DNA of 64,000 bases, taken from JAMXLO01 sp963749575. Lineage in GTDB: Bacteria; Pseudomonadota; Alphaproteobacteria; Acetobacterales; Acetobacteraceae. A program made the position numbers and the translations under genes. The DNA lies in contig CAVVNM010000022.1 in assembly GCA_963749575.1 (NCBI GenBank), forward strand, positions 62,001 to 126,000, written 5' to 3'. The notes beneath the pieces are model-generated. The model was given only the letters and a program-made list of their open reading frames with translations, ran no database searches and was not told the origin of the DNA. Shown one piece after another: positions 48,002 to 56,795 of the stretch (position 1 is its first letter; each line of letters opens with the position of its first letter).

Positions 48002-50662
48002 TCAGACCTCTTCCTTCGGCTTCAGCACGCCGGAATAGGTTAGCAGCGCTAGCGACGTCACCAGCTTGCCGATGAACGAGTACAACGACCAGAATATCCG
48101 CCAGCCTGCGGTGCCTGGCCCGGTATCCACCCAGCATTTGTCGATCTGGTGCAGCGCCATCACCGGCACCACCAGGTCCATGGCATAGAACAGCGGCTGG
48201 ATGTCGTTGTCGCCGCAGCGCGGCGCACCGGCCGTGGCCTGAGCTTTGTCCGGGCGCAGGAACACAGGTGTGTCCGTCACCTCGGTCATCGTGTAGGTCG
48301 AATTGATGACCAGCACGCCGGCCTGCTTCCATGCCCACCACACGCCGGCGGTGCCGACCGCCAGCAGCACCGCCACGGTCGCTGTCGCCCGCACCGGCGA
48401 CAGGCCGAAGCCGAAGCACAGACCCCAGACCGAGCGCAGCAGGCGGGTGACCCGATTGGAGGATGGCGTCGCCCATTGTTCGACGATCGCGACCTCACGA
48501 GCCGCCTGGTAGTGCCCCTGGGCACGGAGCACCCGCGCCAAATGCCGGTACGGTTGCGGGTGGAATTCGCTGGCGCTGGTCTGCTGGCGCTGCACCCACG
48601 ACAGGCGTTGCCTCACATGGGCCCGCTGCACGTGCAGCATGCGTCGCGCGAGACGAACCGCCCAGGACGCCGAATGGCCGCGGCCAAGATGCGCCGCCCA
48701 GCGACCGATCGCCGTCAGCGCGACACCAATGCCGCTGGCTTCGTCGGATGGCAGGTGACCGAACCGGTCATAGACGAAGCCGTCGAGGTTGAGGGTGCAG
48801 AACATGCCTTCCCTTGCCCGGCCTACCCCCCAGCCGGCCGGGAACCCGGTATCGTCCAGCGTCCCCGCCCGCGCACCCCCGAGGTCGATAGCCAGCGCGA
48901 CCTCTGCCGTGAGGTCGTGCGCCATCAGCGCCGCGCCGATCCGCGCGTGCGACAGCAGGATCTGCGGCAGTGCGTCCACCCCCGTCCGGTAGCCATAGCG
49001 GGCATCGTCGATGGCGACCTCGCGGGGAAACCGCAGCCGGTCCCAGATCAGGCTGCCGCCGGTCTGCATGGCCTCGCCGTCGAACCGCCCAAGCATGGTG
49101 ACGCCGATCAGCCTGACATCGCCGGCGACCGCCAGGTTGGTCGCCACCAGCGCCCCCGCGATCGACCGTCCGGCCGCCACCGGCGACGGGCCGATGAATG
49201 TCGCCGTCGAGCAGTCGAGGTCGCGGCCGATCTTGGTGCCCCACAGGCTGACGTAGCCGAGTGTGGTGAAGCCCATGTTCAGCAGCACGTCGCCGGCGAT
49301 CTCGGCGTTGGTCAGCCGCAGTGTCTCACGCGATCCCGTGTCGGACCAGTTCTCCAGCGAGGCGCCGCAACACTCCACGTTGCTGCCGATCGTTGCACCG
49401 AGCAGACTGATTGCGCCACGCGCCTTGAAGCCATGCCGTAGCAAAACCGCCCCGCCAATCACCGCATTCTCGGCCGCGAGCACGATGCCGGTACCGTCGA
49501 TGGTGAGATTGGTCAGGCTCGAGCCGTCGCATTCGAGGTTGCCGCCGATCCTGGCGCCGATCAGGCTGATCGCGCCCTGTGCCCGCAAGCCGTTGCGCAA
49601 CAGCACCGCGCCGCCGATCTCCGCGTGATCGCCGGCCAACGCGATGCCGGCGCCGTCCTCGGTGGCGTTGACCAGGCTGGCACCATCGCATTCCAGACTG
49701 CTGCGGATTCGGGTGCCGCGCAGGCTGATGGCGCCCTCGACAGCGAACCCGTTGCGGAGCAGCACCGAGCCGCCGATCTCCGCGGTATCGGCGGCCAGCA
49801 CCACGCCGTTGCCGTCCGCCGTACGGTTGACCAGCCGCGCCCCGTTCATGTCGAGCGTGCCGGCGATGTGCGCGCCCATCAGCCAGATCGTGCCGGCCGC
49901 GACAAAGCCGTCGCCCAGGATCACCACGCCGTCGAAGCGCGCCGCCTGGGCGCCGATCGCGTCACCCTCGCCGGCGCCGATCCGCGCGCCACGGGCGATC
50001 ACGTCGCCGGTCACGTGTGCGGTGTCCAGCGCGACGCCGCCGATCGCGGTGAAGCCGCCCATCAGGTCGAGACTCCCGCGGATCGTCGCCCCCGACAGGC
50101 GGAGCGCATAGAGAGCGTCGCGATGTGCGATGCCAGAACGCGGCGGCGGGATCTGCAGGCGGGCGCCGCGGCCCAGCAGATCGCCATCGATCACCGCGGC
50201 ATGCGCGTCGATCCAGGCGGTGTCCGCCAACGGAGCGACGCCGGAGACGTCGAGCGAGCCGTCGACCCGCAGGCCGCGCGCGGACACTTCGCCGATGCGG
50301 CTGTCGCGCAAGGACAGCCGCGCCAGCCGTGCATTGGTCAGATCGATCGGCGCTGCGATGTCACACGCTTCGAGCGTCAGCGCAGGTAGTCCCGCCCCGC
50401 TCGGTCCGGCGCAATCGGCAAGGTCGAGCAATCCGTCGATACATGCACCCCGGATACGCACGCCTGGCAGGCGGATTGGCCACGGCTCCAGCGGCGTGGG
50501 CAGGCTCAGCAGCAGATGGCGCAGGAAGCCGGCACGAAGAACCGGCATTGGCGCACCGGCAAATGTCGCAATCTCTCCACACGCGGTGCGTGCAATTACT
50601 TCGGCTTCGGCGTCGAGCAGGACCGCCGGGTCGAAGATCAGGACGCGCTGTTCATCCGGCAT
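48002..50662 (-). CDS. Large beta-helix-repeat membrane protein of unknown function
   Basis: An 886-residue protein. Residues about 60-600 are built of right-handed beta-helix-like repeats; the clearest are near-identical 53-residue units at about 255-470 of the form GAISLxGARIGGNLECDGxSL, then GxGIxLAxxxAEIGGAVLLR. The C-terminal part has a helical linker (about 655-740; FHPQPYRHLARVLRAQG) and three hydrophobic segments (ATVAVLLAVGTAGVWWAW; FYAMDLVVPVMALHQID; FIGKLVTSLALLTYSGVL). Proteins of this layout are often called membrane-associated oxidoreductases, without evidence; no redox motif is visible. Tail-to-tail with iclR. Confidence 0.78.
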   Translation of the reverse strand: MPDEQRVLIFDPAVLLDAEAEVIARTACGEIATFAGAPMPVLRAGFLRHLLLSLPTPLEPWPIRLPGVRIRGACIDGLLDLADCAGPSGAGLPALTLEACDIAAPIDLTNARLARLSLRDSRIGEVSARGLRVDGSLDVSGVAPLADTAWIDAHAAVIDGDLLGRGARLQIPPPRSGIAHRDALYALRLSGATIRGSLDLMGGFTAIGGVALDTAHVTGDVIARGARIGAGEGDAIGAQAARFDGVVILGDGFVAAGTIWLMGAHIAGTLDMNGARLVNRTADGNGVVLAADTAEIGGSVLLRNGFAVEGAISLRGTRIRSSLECDGASLVNATEDGAGIALAGDHAEIGGAVLLRNGLRAQGAISLIGARIGGNLECDGSSLTNLTIDGTGIVLAAENAVIGGAVLLRHGFKARGAISLLGATIGSNVECCGASLENWSDTGSRETLRLTNAEIAGDVLLNMGFTTLGYVSLWGTKIGRDLDCSTATFIGPSPVAAGRSIAGALVATNLAVAGDVRLIGVTMLGRFDGEAMQTGGSLIWDRLRFPREVAIDDARYGYRTGVDALPQILLSHARIGAALMAHDLTAEVALAIDLGGARAGTLDDTGFPAGWGVGRAREGMFCTLNLDGFVYDRFGHLPSDEASGIGVALTAIGRWAAHLGRGHSASWAVRLARRMLHVQRAHVRQRLSWVQRQQTSASEFHPQPYRHLARVLRAQGHYQAAREVAIVEQWATPSSNRVTRLLRSVWGLCFGFGLSPVRATATVAVLLAVGTAGVWWAWKQAGVLVINSTYTMTEVTDTPVFLRPDKAQATAGAPRCGDNDIQPLFYAMDLVVPVMALHQIDKCWVDTGPGTAGWRIFWSLYSFIGKLVTSLALLTYSGVLKPKEEV

Positions 50663-50709
50663 TCCATCGCGACGGTAACGACCTGCCGCGGCTCCGCATA
50701 GATGCGCGG

Positions 50710-52503
50710 TCAGCCGACCGCTGCTGTTCGGGCGCGGGCCACGTCATCGCGCCGCTGCCGCGCCACCGCCGCCTCGCCGCCGCTGGTGACATGGTAGAGG
50801 TCCAGCGTATCGAGCTCGTCCTCGCGTGGCGGCGCGATGGCCAGATCGCTGTAGGTCCAGCGATCCGGCGCGCGCAGCACCTGCTTCAGGTCACGCATTG
50901 CGTCACGGTAAACCATGAGATAGCGCCACGCCTTCACCACCGTCGCGGCGGCATAGCACGGATAGAACACGAAACGGCTCTCACGTTTCATGCCGAACCG
51001 CCGGTCGCGGCGAAACTTCAGCCGGAACGCGCCGCCCTCCAGCGGATGCACCGCCTCGAACAGGATCATCAGCTTGAACCACAGAATCGTGGTTAGCGCG
51101 GTCTTCGGTCGGCCCAACGGATGCGCTGCCGCACGCCGTAGGATCGTGTGCATGTGCTCCGGCGTGTAGTAGTTGGTCCAGGCCGCACGATACGCCGCCT
51201 CCCATTCCGCATCCGACATGTGCGGATGGTGCGTCACGCGATGGTTGAGGTCGTACTTATTGAGATCAGCGTCCATCCAGGCGCCCTGTTCCCACAGCAC
51301 CTTGTGGTCCTCGGATCCCGGCAGCGGCGTGAGAACGAAGAATTCCAGAATGTCTAGCGGCAACTCGCGCTTGATGATTTCGACATCGCGCAGGATCGAT
51401 TCCTTGGTGTCGCCGGGAAAGCCGATGATGTAGCCTGCATAGGTGATGGCGCCGGCCTCACGCCACGCCTGCAACATCGCCCGATACTCGGTGATACGGT
51501 TCTGCCGCTTCTTCGCGGCCAGCAGGTTCTCCGGATTGATGTTCTCCAGGCCGATGAACACCCGCCGCACACCCGCGCGACCGGCCTTGGCAATAAAGTT
51601 GGGGATACGATGGCATAGCGTGTCGACCTGGATGGTGAAGCCGATGTTCAGACCTTCCTCGCGCAGCGCGATCATCCGGTCGAACAGCGGTTCCCAGTGG
51701 CGGTTGCGGGCGAAGTTGTCGTCGGTGATGAAGAAGCGCTTGATGCCCTGCGCAACGTTCGCACGGATGATCTGCTCCAGATCGTCCGGCGAACGAAAGC
51801 GGCTCTTGCGGCCTTGCACGTTGATGATGGTGCAGAACGAGCACTGGTATGGACAGCCGCGGCCAAGATCGATGCTGGACAGCGAGCCGGAAGTGCGGCG
51901 CACATGCTGGCTTGGCAGGATCGGCGGCGGTTCTCCCTGGAGCGACGGCAGATCGTCCATATGGTTGTACAGCGGTGCCAGCGTTCCCGCCCAGGCGTCG
52001 CGCATCACGTCGTCGAGCCGCCGGTCCTCGGCCTCGCCGGCAAAGAAGCTAATGCCGAGTGCCTGTGCCTCCTGCATCTCGGGCGGCATGTCCGGCAGCA
52101 TTGCGAGGCAGCCGGAAATGTGGAAGCCGCCGATCATCACCGGCCATCCCGCGGCAAGGAACGGTCTGGCCAGATCAACCGCGCGCGGGAACTGGTTGGA
52201 TTGCACGCCGACCAGGGCGATCAACGGCTTGCCGCCGACGCGACTGATGGCGCGGATGATCCGATCGGGCCGCACCCGCCGATTCGTTTCGTCGTAGGTA
52301 TGAAGTCTGATCGCGACGTCCGGTCCGAGCACCGCGCGTTGTCGCGCGTCCTCCGCCAGCCCGTTCATGCAGGCCAGCGTGTTGGAGGGGATTGCCGAGC
52401 GAACCCACTGTATCGGATAGCCGTCATCATCGTAGTGCGACGGCTTGATCATGACGAGGTGGAAGACGCTGGTCTGATCCTGGTTGCGTTCGGCGGTCAT
52501 CAT
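50710..52503 (-). CDS. B12-binding-type radical SAM protein
   Basis: A 597-residue radical SAM enzyme. The N-terminal 200 residues look like a cobalamin-binding-type domain (FLAAGWPVMIGGFHISGC). The radical SAM cluster motif is GRGCPYQCSFC (Cys about 217, 221, 224), followed by ITDDNFARNRHWEPLFDRM, RVFIGLENINPENL and YIIGFPGDTKES. The C-terminal domain (DUF4070-like region) is seen to about 540. It resembles HpnP/HpnR-type B12 radical SAM proteins in layout, but the substrate is not known. Start ATG 52503 or the next codon ATG 52500. Confidence 0.85.
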   Translation of the reverse strand: MMTAERNQDQTSVFHLVMIKPSHYDDDGYPIQWVRSAIPSNTLACMNGLAEDARQRAVLGPDVAIRLHTYDETNRRVRPDRIIRAISRVGGKPLIALVGVQSNQFPRAVDLARPFLAAGWPVMIGGFHISGCLAMLPDMPPEMQEAQALGISFFAGEAEDRRLDDVMRDAWAGTLAPLYNHMDDLPSLQGEPPPILPSQHVRRTSGSLSSIDLGRGCPYQCSFCTIINVQGRKSRFRSPDDLEQIIRANVAQGIKRFFITDDNFARNRHWEPLFDRMIALREEGLNIGFTIQVDTLCHRIPNFIAKAGRAGVRRVFIGLENINPENLLAAKKRQNRITEYRAMLQAWREAGAITYAGYIIGFPGDTKESILRDVEIIKRELPLDILEFFVLTPLPGSEDHKVLWEQGAWMDADLNKYDLNHRVTHHPHMSDAEWEAAYRAAWTNYYTPEHMHTILRRAAAHPLGRPKTALTTILWFKLMILFEAVHPLEGGAFRLKFRRDRRFGMKRESRFVFYPCYAAATVVKAWRYLMVYRDAMRDLKQVLRAPDRWTYSDLAIAPPREDELDTLDLYHVTSGGEAAVARQRRDDVARARTAAVG

Positions 52504-52567
52504 GCCTTTCTGGCGACCCTTGCGCCGTACTCGGCATTATCGCGTCCGTGTCAGCGCCGCGCAATGT

Positions 52568-52958
52568 TCAGGTCTTGCCTGCCCTCGTCGCCTCCCGCAG
52601 CAGCACTGGCACGCCTTCGGTGTCGGTGTTGGCGTGGATGCCGTAGTACGCTGGTGAGCTGCCGCACCTCCATGATCTCATCCACCGTTGCGCCATGGCC
52701 AAGCGCACCGCGGATATGCGTACCCAGCCAAGACAGGCAGAGGTGCGTGGTGGCCACATCGATCGCGACATCGATCAGCTCGCGAATCTTCGGTGCCAGC
52801 GTGCCGTGCCACGGCACCGAGTGACAGCCGCGAATAGGCGTCGAAGAACCCCGGCGATGTTGCAGGAGCTGGTTCCAAACCGGATTCCAGTAGCCGCGGT
52901 TGCGGACGAACTCCTGCGTCAGATTCTCCTGCGCCGCGGTTAGCGCCCCTTCCTTCAC
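52568..52958 (-). pseudogene. Carboxymuconolactone decarboxylase-like protein, frameshifted
   Basis: An AhpD/CMD-like gene. GTG 52958 overlaps the stop of the upstream paralogue. Recognisable segments: RNRGYWNPVWNQLLQH, FFDAYSR (shifted frame), SVPWHGTLAPKIRELIDVAI, HIRGALGHGATVDEIMEV, then GIHANTDTEGVPVLLREA (another frame). Reading indicates a lost base near 52850, an extra base near 52820 and an extra A near 52644. Three indels make a true pseudogene possible, though neighbouring genes show similar single-base problems. The usual catalytic CxxC of AhpD is not seen. Confidence 0.72.
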
Positions 52959-53287
52959 TTCGCTGCCGCGACCGCACCTGCGCAATTCGACGGGACCGGC
53001 AGTTCGTTGGATATGGCATGGATGCCGAGGACCGAGACGATCAGCCGCACCTCCATCACCTCGTCGTGCGTCGCGCCCTGCCGCAGCGCATTGCCGATGT
53101 GGATGCGAGCGCCGGGATTGCAGCGATGCGTGGTGGAGGCATCGATCGCGACGTAGATCACCTCCTTGACCTTCGGCGGCAGCGTGCCGTGTTGCAACGG
53201 TACCGAGGAAACCCCGCTGTACGCCTCGATCACCCCCAGCGACGTCCGCCAGCGGGTCGCACTAGGCGAGGCTAACGCGGCCTGCAC
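52955..53287 (-). CDS. Carboxymuconolactone decarboxylase-like protein
   Basis: A 110-residue CMD-family protein of the alkylhydroperoxidase-like fold: LGVIEAYSGVSSVPLQHGTL, then KVKEVIYVAIDASTTH, HIGNALRQGATHDEVMEV and VSVLGIHAI. The catalytic cysteines of AhpD are absent, so activity is unknown. The start GTG 53287 lies inside the accA 3' end and the N-terminus is about 20 residues shorter than its paralogue downstream, so it may be truncated. The two CMD genes are in tandem with a 4-base overlap. Confidence 0.75.
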   Translation of the reverse strand: MQAALASPSATRWRTSLGVIEAYSGVSSVPLQHGTLPPKVKEVIYVAIDASTTHRCNPGARIHIGNALRQGATHDEVMEVRLIVSVLGIHAISNELPVPSNCAGAVAAAK

Positions 53288-54219
53288 CCAGGAACTTCTC
53301 GCGCCGTCGCGCCTTCAGCGTGGCACTGTCCAGCCCAACCAGCGGCAGCAATGCCTCGGCCAAGGCGTCGCCCACCGCGGCAATCGTCGCTGCCACGTCG
53401 CGTTGCGCACCGCCAAGTGGTTCGGGGATCACCACGTCCACCAACGCCAATCGCTTCAGATCCTCCGCGGTCAGCCGCAGCGCCTCGGCCGCCTCCGCCG
53501 CCTGCGCCGCATCTCGCCACAGGATGGATGCGCATCCCTCAGGCGAAATCACCGAATAGATCGCATGCTCCAGCATCAGCACGCGATCGCCGGCGGCGAG
53601 AGCGATGGCGCCGCCGGAGCCCCCCTCGCCGATGATGGTGGCAACCAGCGGCACCGGCGCCTCGAGGCAGGCCTCGATCGAGCGCGCTATCGCTTCGGCC
53701 TGGCCGCGCGCCTCGGCATCGACGCCGGGAAACGCGCCGGAGGTGTCGACAAAAGCTCAGCACCGGCAGGCCGAATCGACCCGCCAGCTCGATCAGCCGG
53801 CGCGCCTTACGGTAGCCCTCCGGCCGCGCCATGCCAAAATTGTGTTGCACCCGGCTGTCGGTATCGGATCCCTTTTCGGTTCCCAGCACCACCACCGAGC
53901 GACCACGGAATCGACCGATCCCGCCGAGCACCGCCGCATCGTCGGCGAACGCGCGATCCCCGGCCAGTGGCGTGAAGTCACTGATCAGCGTCGTGATGTA
54001 GTCCATCGCCTTGGGCCGGTCCGGGTGCCGCGCAACCAGCGTCTTCTGCCACGGCGTCAGCCTGGCATAGGTCGCGCGCAATTGCCGGTCCGCCACCGTG
54101 GTCAGCCGCGCCACCTCGTCGGCGATGTTGATACCGCCGGGCTCCGACATGCGCCGGAGCTCTTCGATCTTGCCCTCCAGCTCGGCGATCGGCTTCTCGA
54201 AGTCGAGGTAGTGGCGCAT
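53262..54219 (-). CDS. accA: Acetyl-CoA carboxylase carboxyltransferase alpha subunit, apparent frameshift
   Basis: Catalyses carboxyl transfer to acetyl-CoA in fatty-acid synthesis; normally essential. The N-terminal part is in one frame from ATG 54219 (MRHYLDFEKPIAELEGKIEE; MDYITTLISDFTPLAGDR; ARPEGYRKARRLIELAGRFG) and the C-terminal part in another (PLVATIIGEGGSGGAIALAA; SVISPEGCASILWRD; ARRREKFL). Removing one T from the TTTT at 53751-53754 restores the expected SFVDTSGAFPGVDAEARGQ join and a protein of about 318 residues. A homopolymer sequencing error is likely, since both halves are well conserved. Confidence 0.9.
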
Positions 54220-54298
54220 CGGGCGCGGGCTTTAGCACAATTCCTCCAGGCGGGAAGGCCGGTGGCGCGGCAACACTGCGCATGCGGTCGCACGCAGG

Positions 54299-54520
54299 AT
54301 GAATTGGCGCGCGATGGAGTATGTCCCGAACCGAGGATCCGACTTCCCGGAGCCCTCCGCGCCCGATCCGTGCAGCTATGTGCGCCAGGCCGACCTCGCG
54401 CTACTCGATGGTGACCGGCAGGACGCCGTCGCGCAGGCTTATGTGGCCTTCGATCTGGTGTGCGCGGACTGTTGCGAGGTCACGGGCCCGGGCAGTGCGT
54501 GGCCGGGAAGAAGTAGCTGA
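54299..54520 (+). CDS. Hypothetical small protein, weakly supported
   Basis: A 73-residue open frame (MNWRAMEYVPNRGSDFPEP at the start; YVRQADLALLDGDRQDAVAQ in the middle, which looks like a short helical repeat). No family is recognised. It is divergent from accA and its end overlaps the convergent XRE gene by 41 bases. Support is only the sensible amino-acid pattern; it may be spurious. Confidence 0.33.
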   Translation: MNWRAMEYVPNRGSDFPEPSAPDPCSYVRQADLALLDGDRQDAVAQAYVAFDLVCADCCEVTGPGSAWPGRSS

Positions 54521-54707
54521 GCGAAACCCCCATGATCTCGCCGAGGCGGATGAGGAGTTCGGACGGGACGCGTTCCGTCCCATGCTCATAGGCACAGATC
54601 CTGTCGGCATCGACCCCGAGTGACTTGGCGAGGCCGTCCTCGGTGAGTCCCAGCGCACGGCGCTTGCCCCTGATGCGCCGGCCGACGTGCTGATCGACCG
54701 GGGTCAC
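54480..54707 (-). CDS. Short XRE-type helix-turn-helix regulator
   Basis: A 75-residue DNA-binding protein of the Cro/C1 fold: VGRRIRGKRRALGLTEDGLA, then SLGVDADRICAYEHGTERVP and IRLGEIMGVSLSYFFPA. Homologues with this domain usually have an extra 40-60 C-terminal residues, so it may be truncated. Target unknown. It heads the accessory insert between accA and xer. Confidence 0.75.
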   Translation of the reverse strand: MTPVDQHVGRRIRGKRRALGLTEDGLAKSLGVDADRICAYEHGTERVPSELLIRLGEIMGVSLSYFFPATHCPGP

Positions 54708-54867
54708 GGTTCGCTCTCAGCCATTAGGGGTTTATCGTTATTCTGCTGTGATCAACCTGGTCAGCCTCTTAGCCGAGGAGGGTTCGTAGCACCAGGGAAT
54801 ATCGCATGGATCGACCGACAAATGCTGTGATCAATCGCGCGACGCGATCAGTGTGTTGGCTGAGCGC

Positions 54868-55425
54868 CTAATGCAAGCCTGCCGCCCTTCGCGCCCCCGC
54901 CAGAAATTCATCGGCCAACCGCGGTTCGTCACACAGCCGCGCCAGTACGACTGCGCCGACCATTGTCGACAGGGTGCTTAGCGCGCACTGCCGGCGGCGC
55001 GGCGGCAGACAATGCCTCAGCACGTCCAGCATGCGGCAGATCGAGGCAGTGATCGCCGGGCACGCGTCACGTCGCCGAGCCATCTCGGGGCCCAGGGTGG
55101 CCAGAACGCAGCCTCGCTCGGCTACGGCGACGTGCGCCGGATCCAGATAGGTTTCAACGATCCGCGCAAAGGCGGTTGCCGGATCGGTCTCCTGGCTGAT
55201 CCGCTCCCACCGGGCCGCTGACCGCGCCAGCGCGGCGGCCGACATCTCGGCCACCAGCGCCTCCTTCGACGCGAAATGCGCGTAGAACCCGCCATGCGTC
55301 AAACCGGCCTGATGCATGATCGCGTCCACCCCCACGGCGTCGATCCCACGCCCGCGGAACAGCTCGCCGGCCGCAGCGAGGATCCGCGCGTGCGTCTCGG
55401 CCTTGCGCTCATTCGTCATCCGCAT
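54868..55425 (-). CDS. TetR/AcrR-family repressor
   Basis: A 185-residue regulator: N-terminal helix-turn-helix ARILAAAGELFRGRGIDAVG, then VDAIMHQAGLTHGGFYAHFASKEALV, and a helical ligand domain. It is divergent from the MFS transporter gene, with two palindromic sites between, so it very likely represses the transporter and itself and responds to a transported compound. Confidence 0.88.
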   Translation of the reverse strand: MRMTNERKAETHARILAAAGELFRGRGIDAVGVDAIMHQAGLTHGGFYAHFASKEALVAEMSAAALARSAARWERISQETDPATAFARIVETYLDPAHVAVAERGCVLATLGPEMARRRDACPAITASICRMLDVLRHCLPPRRRQCALSTLSTMVGAVVLARLCDEPRLADEFLAGARRAAGLH

Positions 55426-55444
55426 GTGCCGGGTCCCTGGTTTG

Positions 55445-55491
55445 CATGACGACCGTCATGTAGTACTTGACTATTATATGACGCTCGTCAT
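55445..55491. promoter_or_regulatory. Two palindromic operators between tetR-like and MFS genes
   Basis: CATGACGACCGTCATG at 55445-55460 and ATGACGCTCGTCAT at 55478-55491 share the consensus ATGACGnnCGTCAT, centres 32 bases apart (about three helical turns). Between them TTGACT/TATTAT-like bases (55467-55478) look like an overlapping promoter. This fits TetR-type autoregulation of the divergent pair. Confidence 0.8.
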
Positions 55492-55520
55492 GTTAGTGGC
55501 AAGACCCAATGGAGAACACG

Positions 55521-56795
55521 ATGGGGCCTCGCCGCGTTGCTCGGCTGCTGGTCGGGCGCATCCACTACGCCTGGATCGTGGTGGGTCTGATGTTCACCGT
55601 CATCCTTGCCACCGTTGGCGTGCGCGCCGCCCCTGGCGTACTGATCGTGCCGCTCGAGCAGGCGTTCGGCTGGAACGCAGCTACTATTTCCGGCGCGATC
55701 TCGCTCAATATACTGCTTGGCGGGCTGGTCGGGCCGTTCGGCGCAGCGCTGATCCAGCGGATCGGCATGCGGAGAACGGTTCTGACTTCGCTCTGTCTGC
55801 TCGCCGTCGGCGCCGCCGGTGCGGCGTTCGCAACCCGTCCATGGCAGCTCTACGCCACCTGGGGCGTGTTGGTGGGCGTCGGCTCGGGCGGCGGCATGAT
55901 CGGTATGGCAACAGCGGTGGCGAATCGCTGGTTCGTCGCCCGACGTGGCCTTGTCGTCGGCTTGCTGGCCGCGAGCAACGCCAGCGGCCAGCTGGTATTC
56001 CTGCCCTTCCTGGCGAGCATCGCAGAACGGCTTGGTTGGCAGAGCGTGCCATGGGCCGTGGCGTTGGTAATCCTGGCATTGATCCCGGTTGTCGCCCTCG
56101 TGCTGGCGGAAAGCCCGGGCAGCGTCGGGCTCGGCCCGTACGGTGCTGCCGCCGAGCCGCCGACCGCGGTGAGCACCGCCAACCCCGTGATGGTGGCGCT
56201 TTCAGGCCTCGCGCGGGGGGCGCAGTCAACTGACTTTTGGCTGCTGTTCTCGAGCTTCGCGGTGTGTGGCTTCTCGACCAACGGGCTGGTGGCGACGCAC
56301 CTGATCTCTTACTGCATGGATCACGGCATCCCCGAGGTGACCGCCGCCAGCCTGCTCGCCGCGATCGGCGTGTTCGACCTGATCGGCACCACCGCGTCCG
56401 GCTGGCTCACCGACCGCTACAACCCTCGAGTTCTGCTGTTCTGGTACTACGGCCTGCGCGGGCTGTCGCTGATGGTGCTGCCGTTCACCAGCTTCAACCT
56501 GGTCAGCCTGTCGATCTTCGCGGTGTTCTATGGGCTGGACTGGGTGGCGACGATACCGCCGACCGTCACGCTGACCAACGAGGTGTTCGGCAGGCGCGAT
56601 GCACCGGTGATCGTGTCATGGATCGTCTGCGGGCACCAGATCGGCGGCGCAGTAGCAGCACTCGGCGCCGGCGTGCTGCGGAATGCGACTGGGAGCTATC
56701 TGAGCGCATTCATCGCCAGCGGCGCCGCGTGTCTGATCGCTTCGCTGCTGGTGCTGCGGGTCACCCGGCGGCCGGCGCTGGCGCTGGCGGATTGA
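55521..56795 (+). CDS. MFS transporter
   Basis: A 12-helix major facilitator of 424 residues: YAWIVVGLMFTVILATVGVR, RWFVARRGLVVGLLAASNASG, the duplicated-half WLTDRYNPRVLLFWYYGLR. It resembles the monocarboxylate/OFA-type or Oxalate/formate-type MFS group; substrate unknown. ATG 55521 is preferred because GGAGA lies 8 bases upstream; an ATG at 55509 is in frame too. Convergent with xer: the stops touch (56795/56796). Confidence 0.88.
   Translation: MGPRRVARLLVGRIHYAWIVVGLMFTVILATVGVRAAPGVLIVPLEQAFGWNAATISGAISLNILLGGLVGPFGAALIQRIGMRRTVLTSLCLLAVGAAGAAFATRPWQLYATWGVLVGVGSGGGMIGMATAVANRWFVARRGLVVGLLAASNASGQLVFLPFLASIAERLGWQSVPWAVALVILALIPVVALVLAESPGSVGLGPYGAAAEPPTAVSTANPVMVALSGLARGAQSTDFWLLFSSFAVCGFSTNGLVATHLISYCMDHGIPEVTAASLLAAIGVFDLIGTTASGWLTDRYNPRVLLFWYYGLRGLSLMVLPFTSFNLVSLSIFAVFYGLDWVATIPPTVTLTNEVFGRRDAPVIVSWIVCGHQIGGAVAALGAGVLRNATGSYLSAFIASGAACLIASLLVLRVTRRPALALAD

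Noticed and set aside
49250..49890. Regularly spaced repeats suggesting a CRISPR array
   Set aside because: The 159-base period is in frame with an 886-residue protein and the units diverge as coding sequence; there are no short identical repeats with unique spacers.
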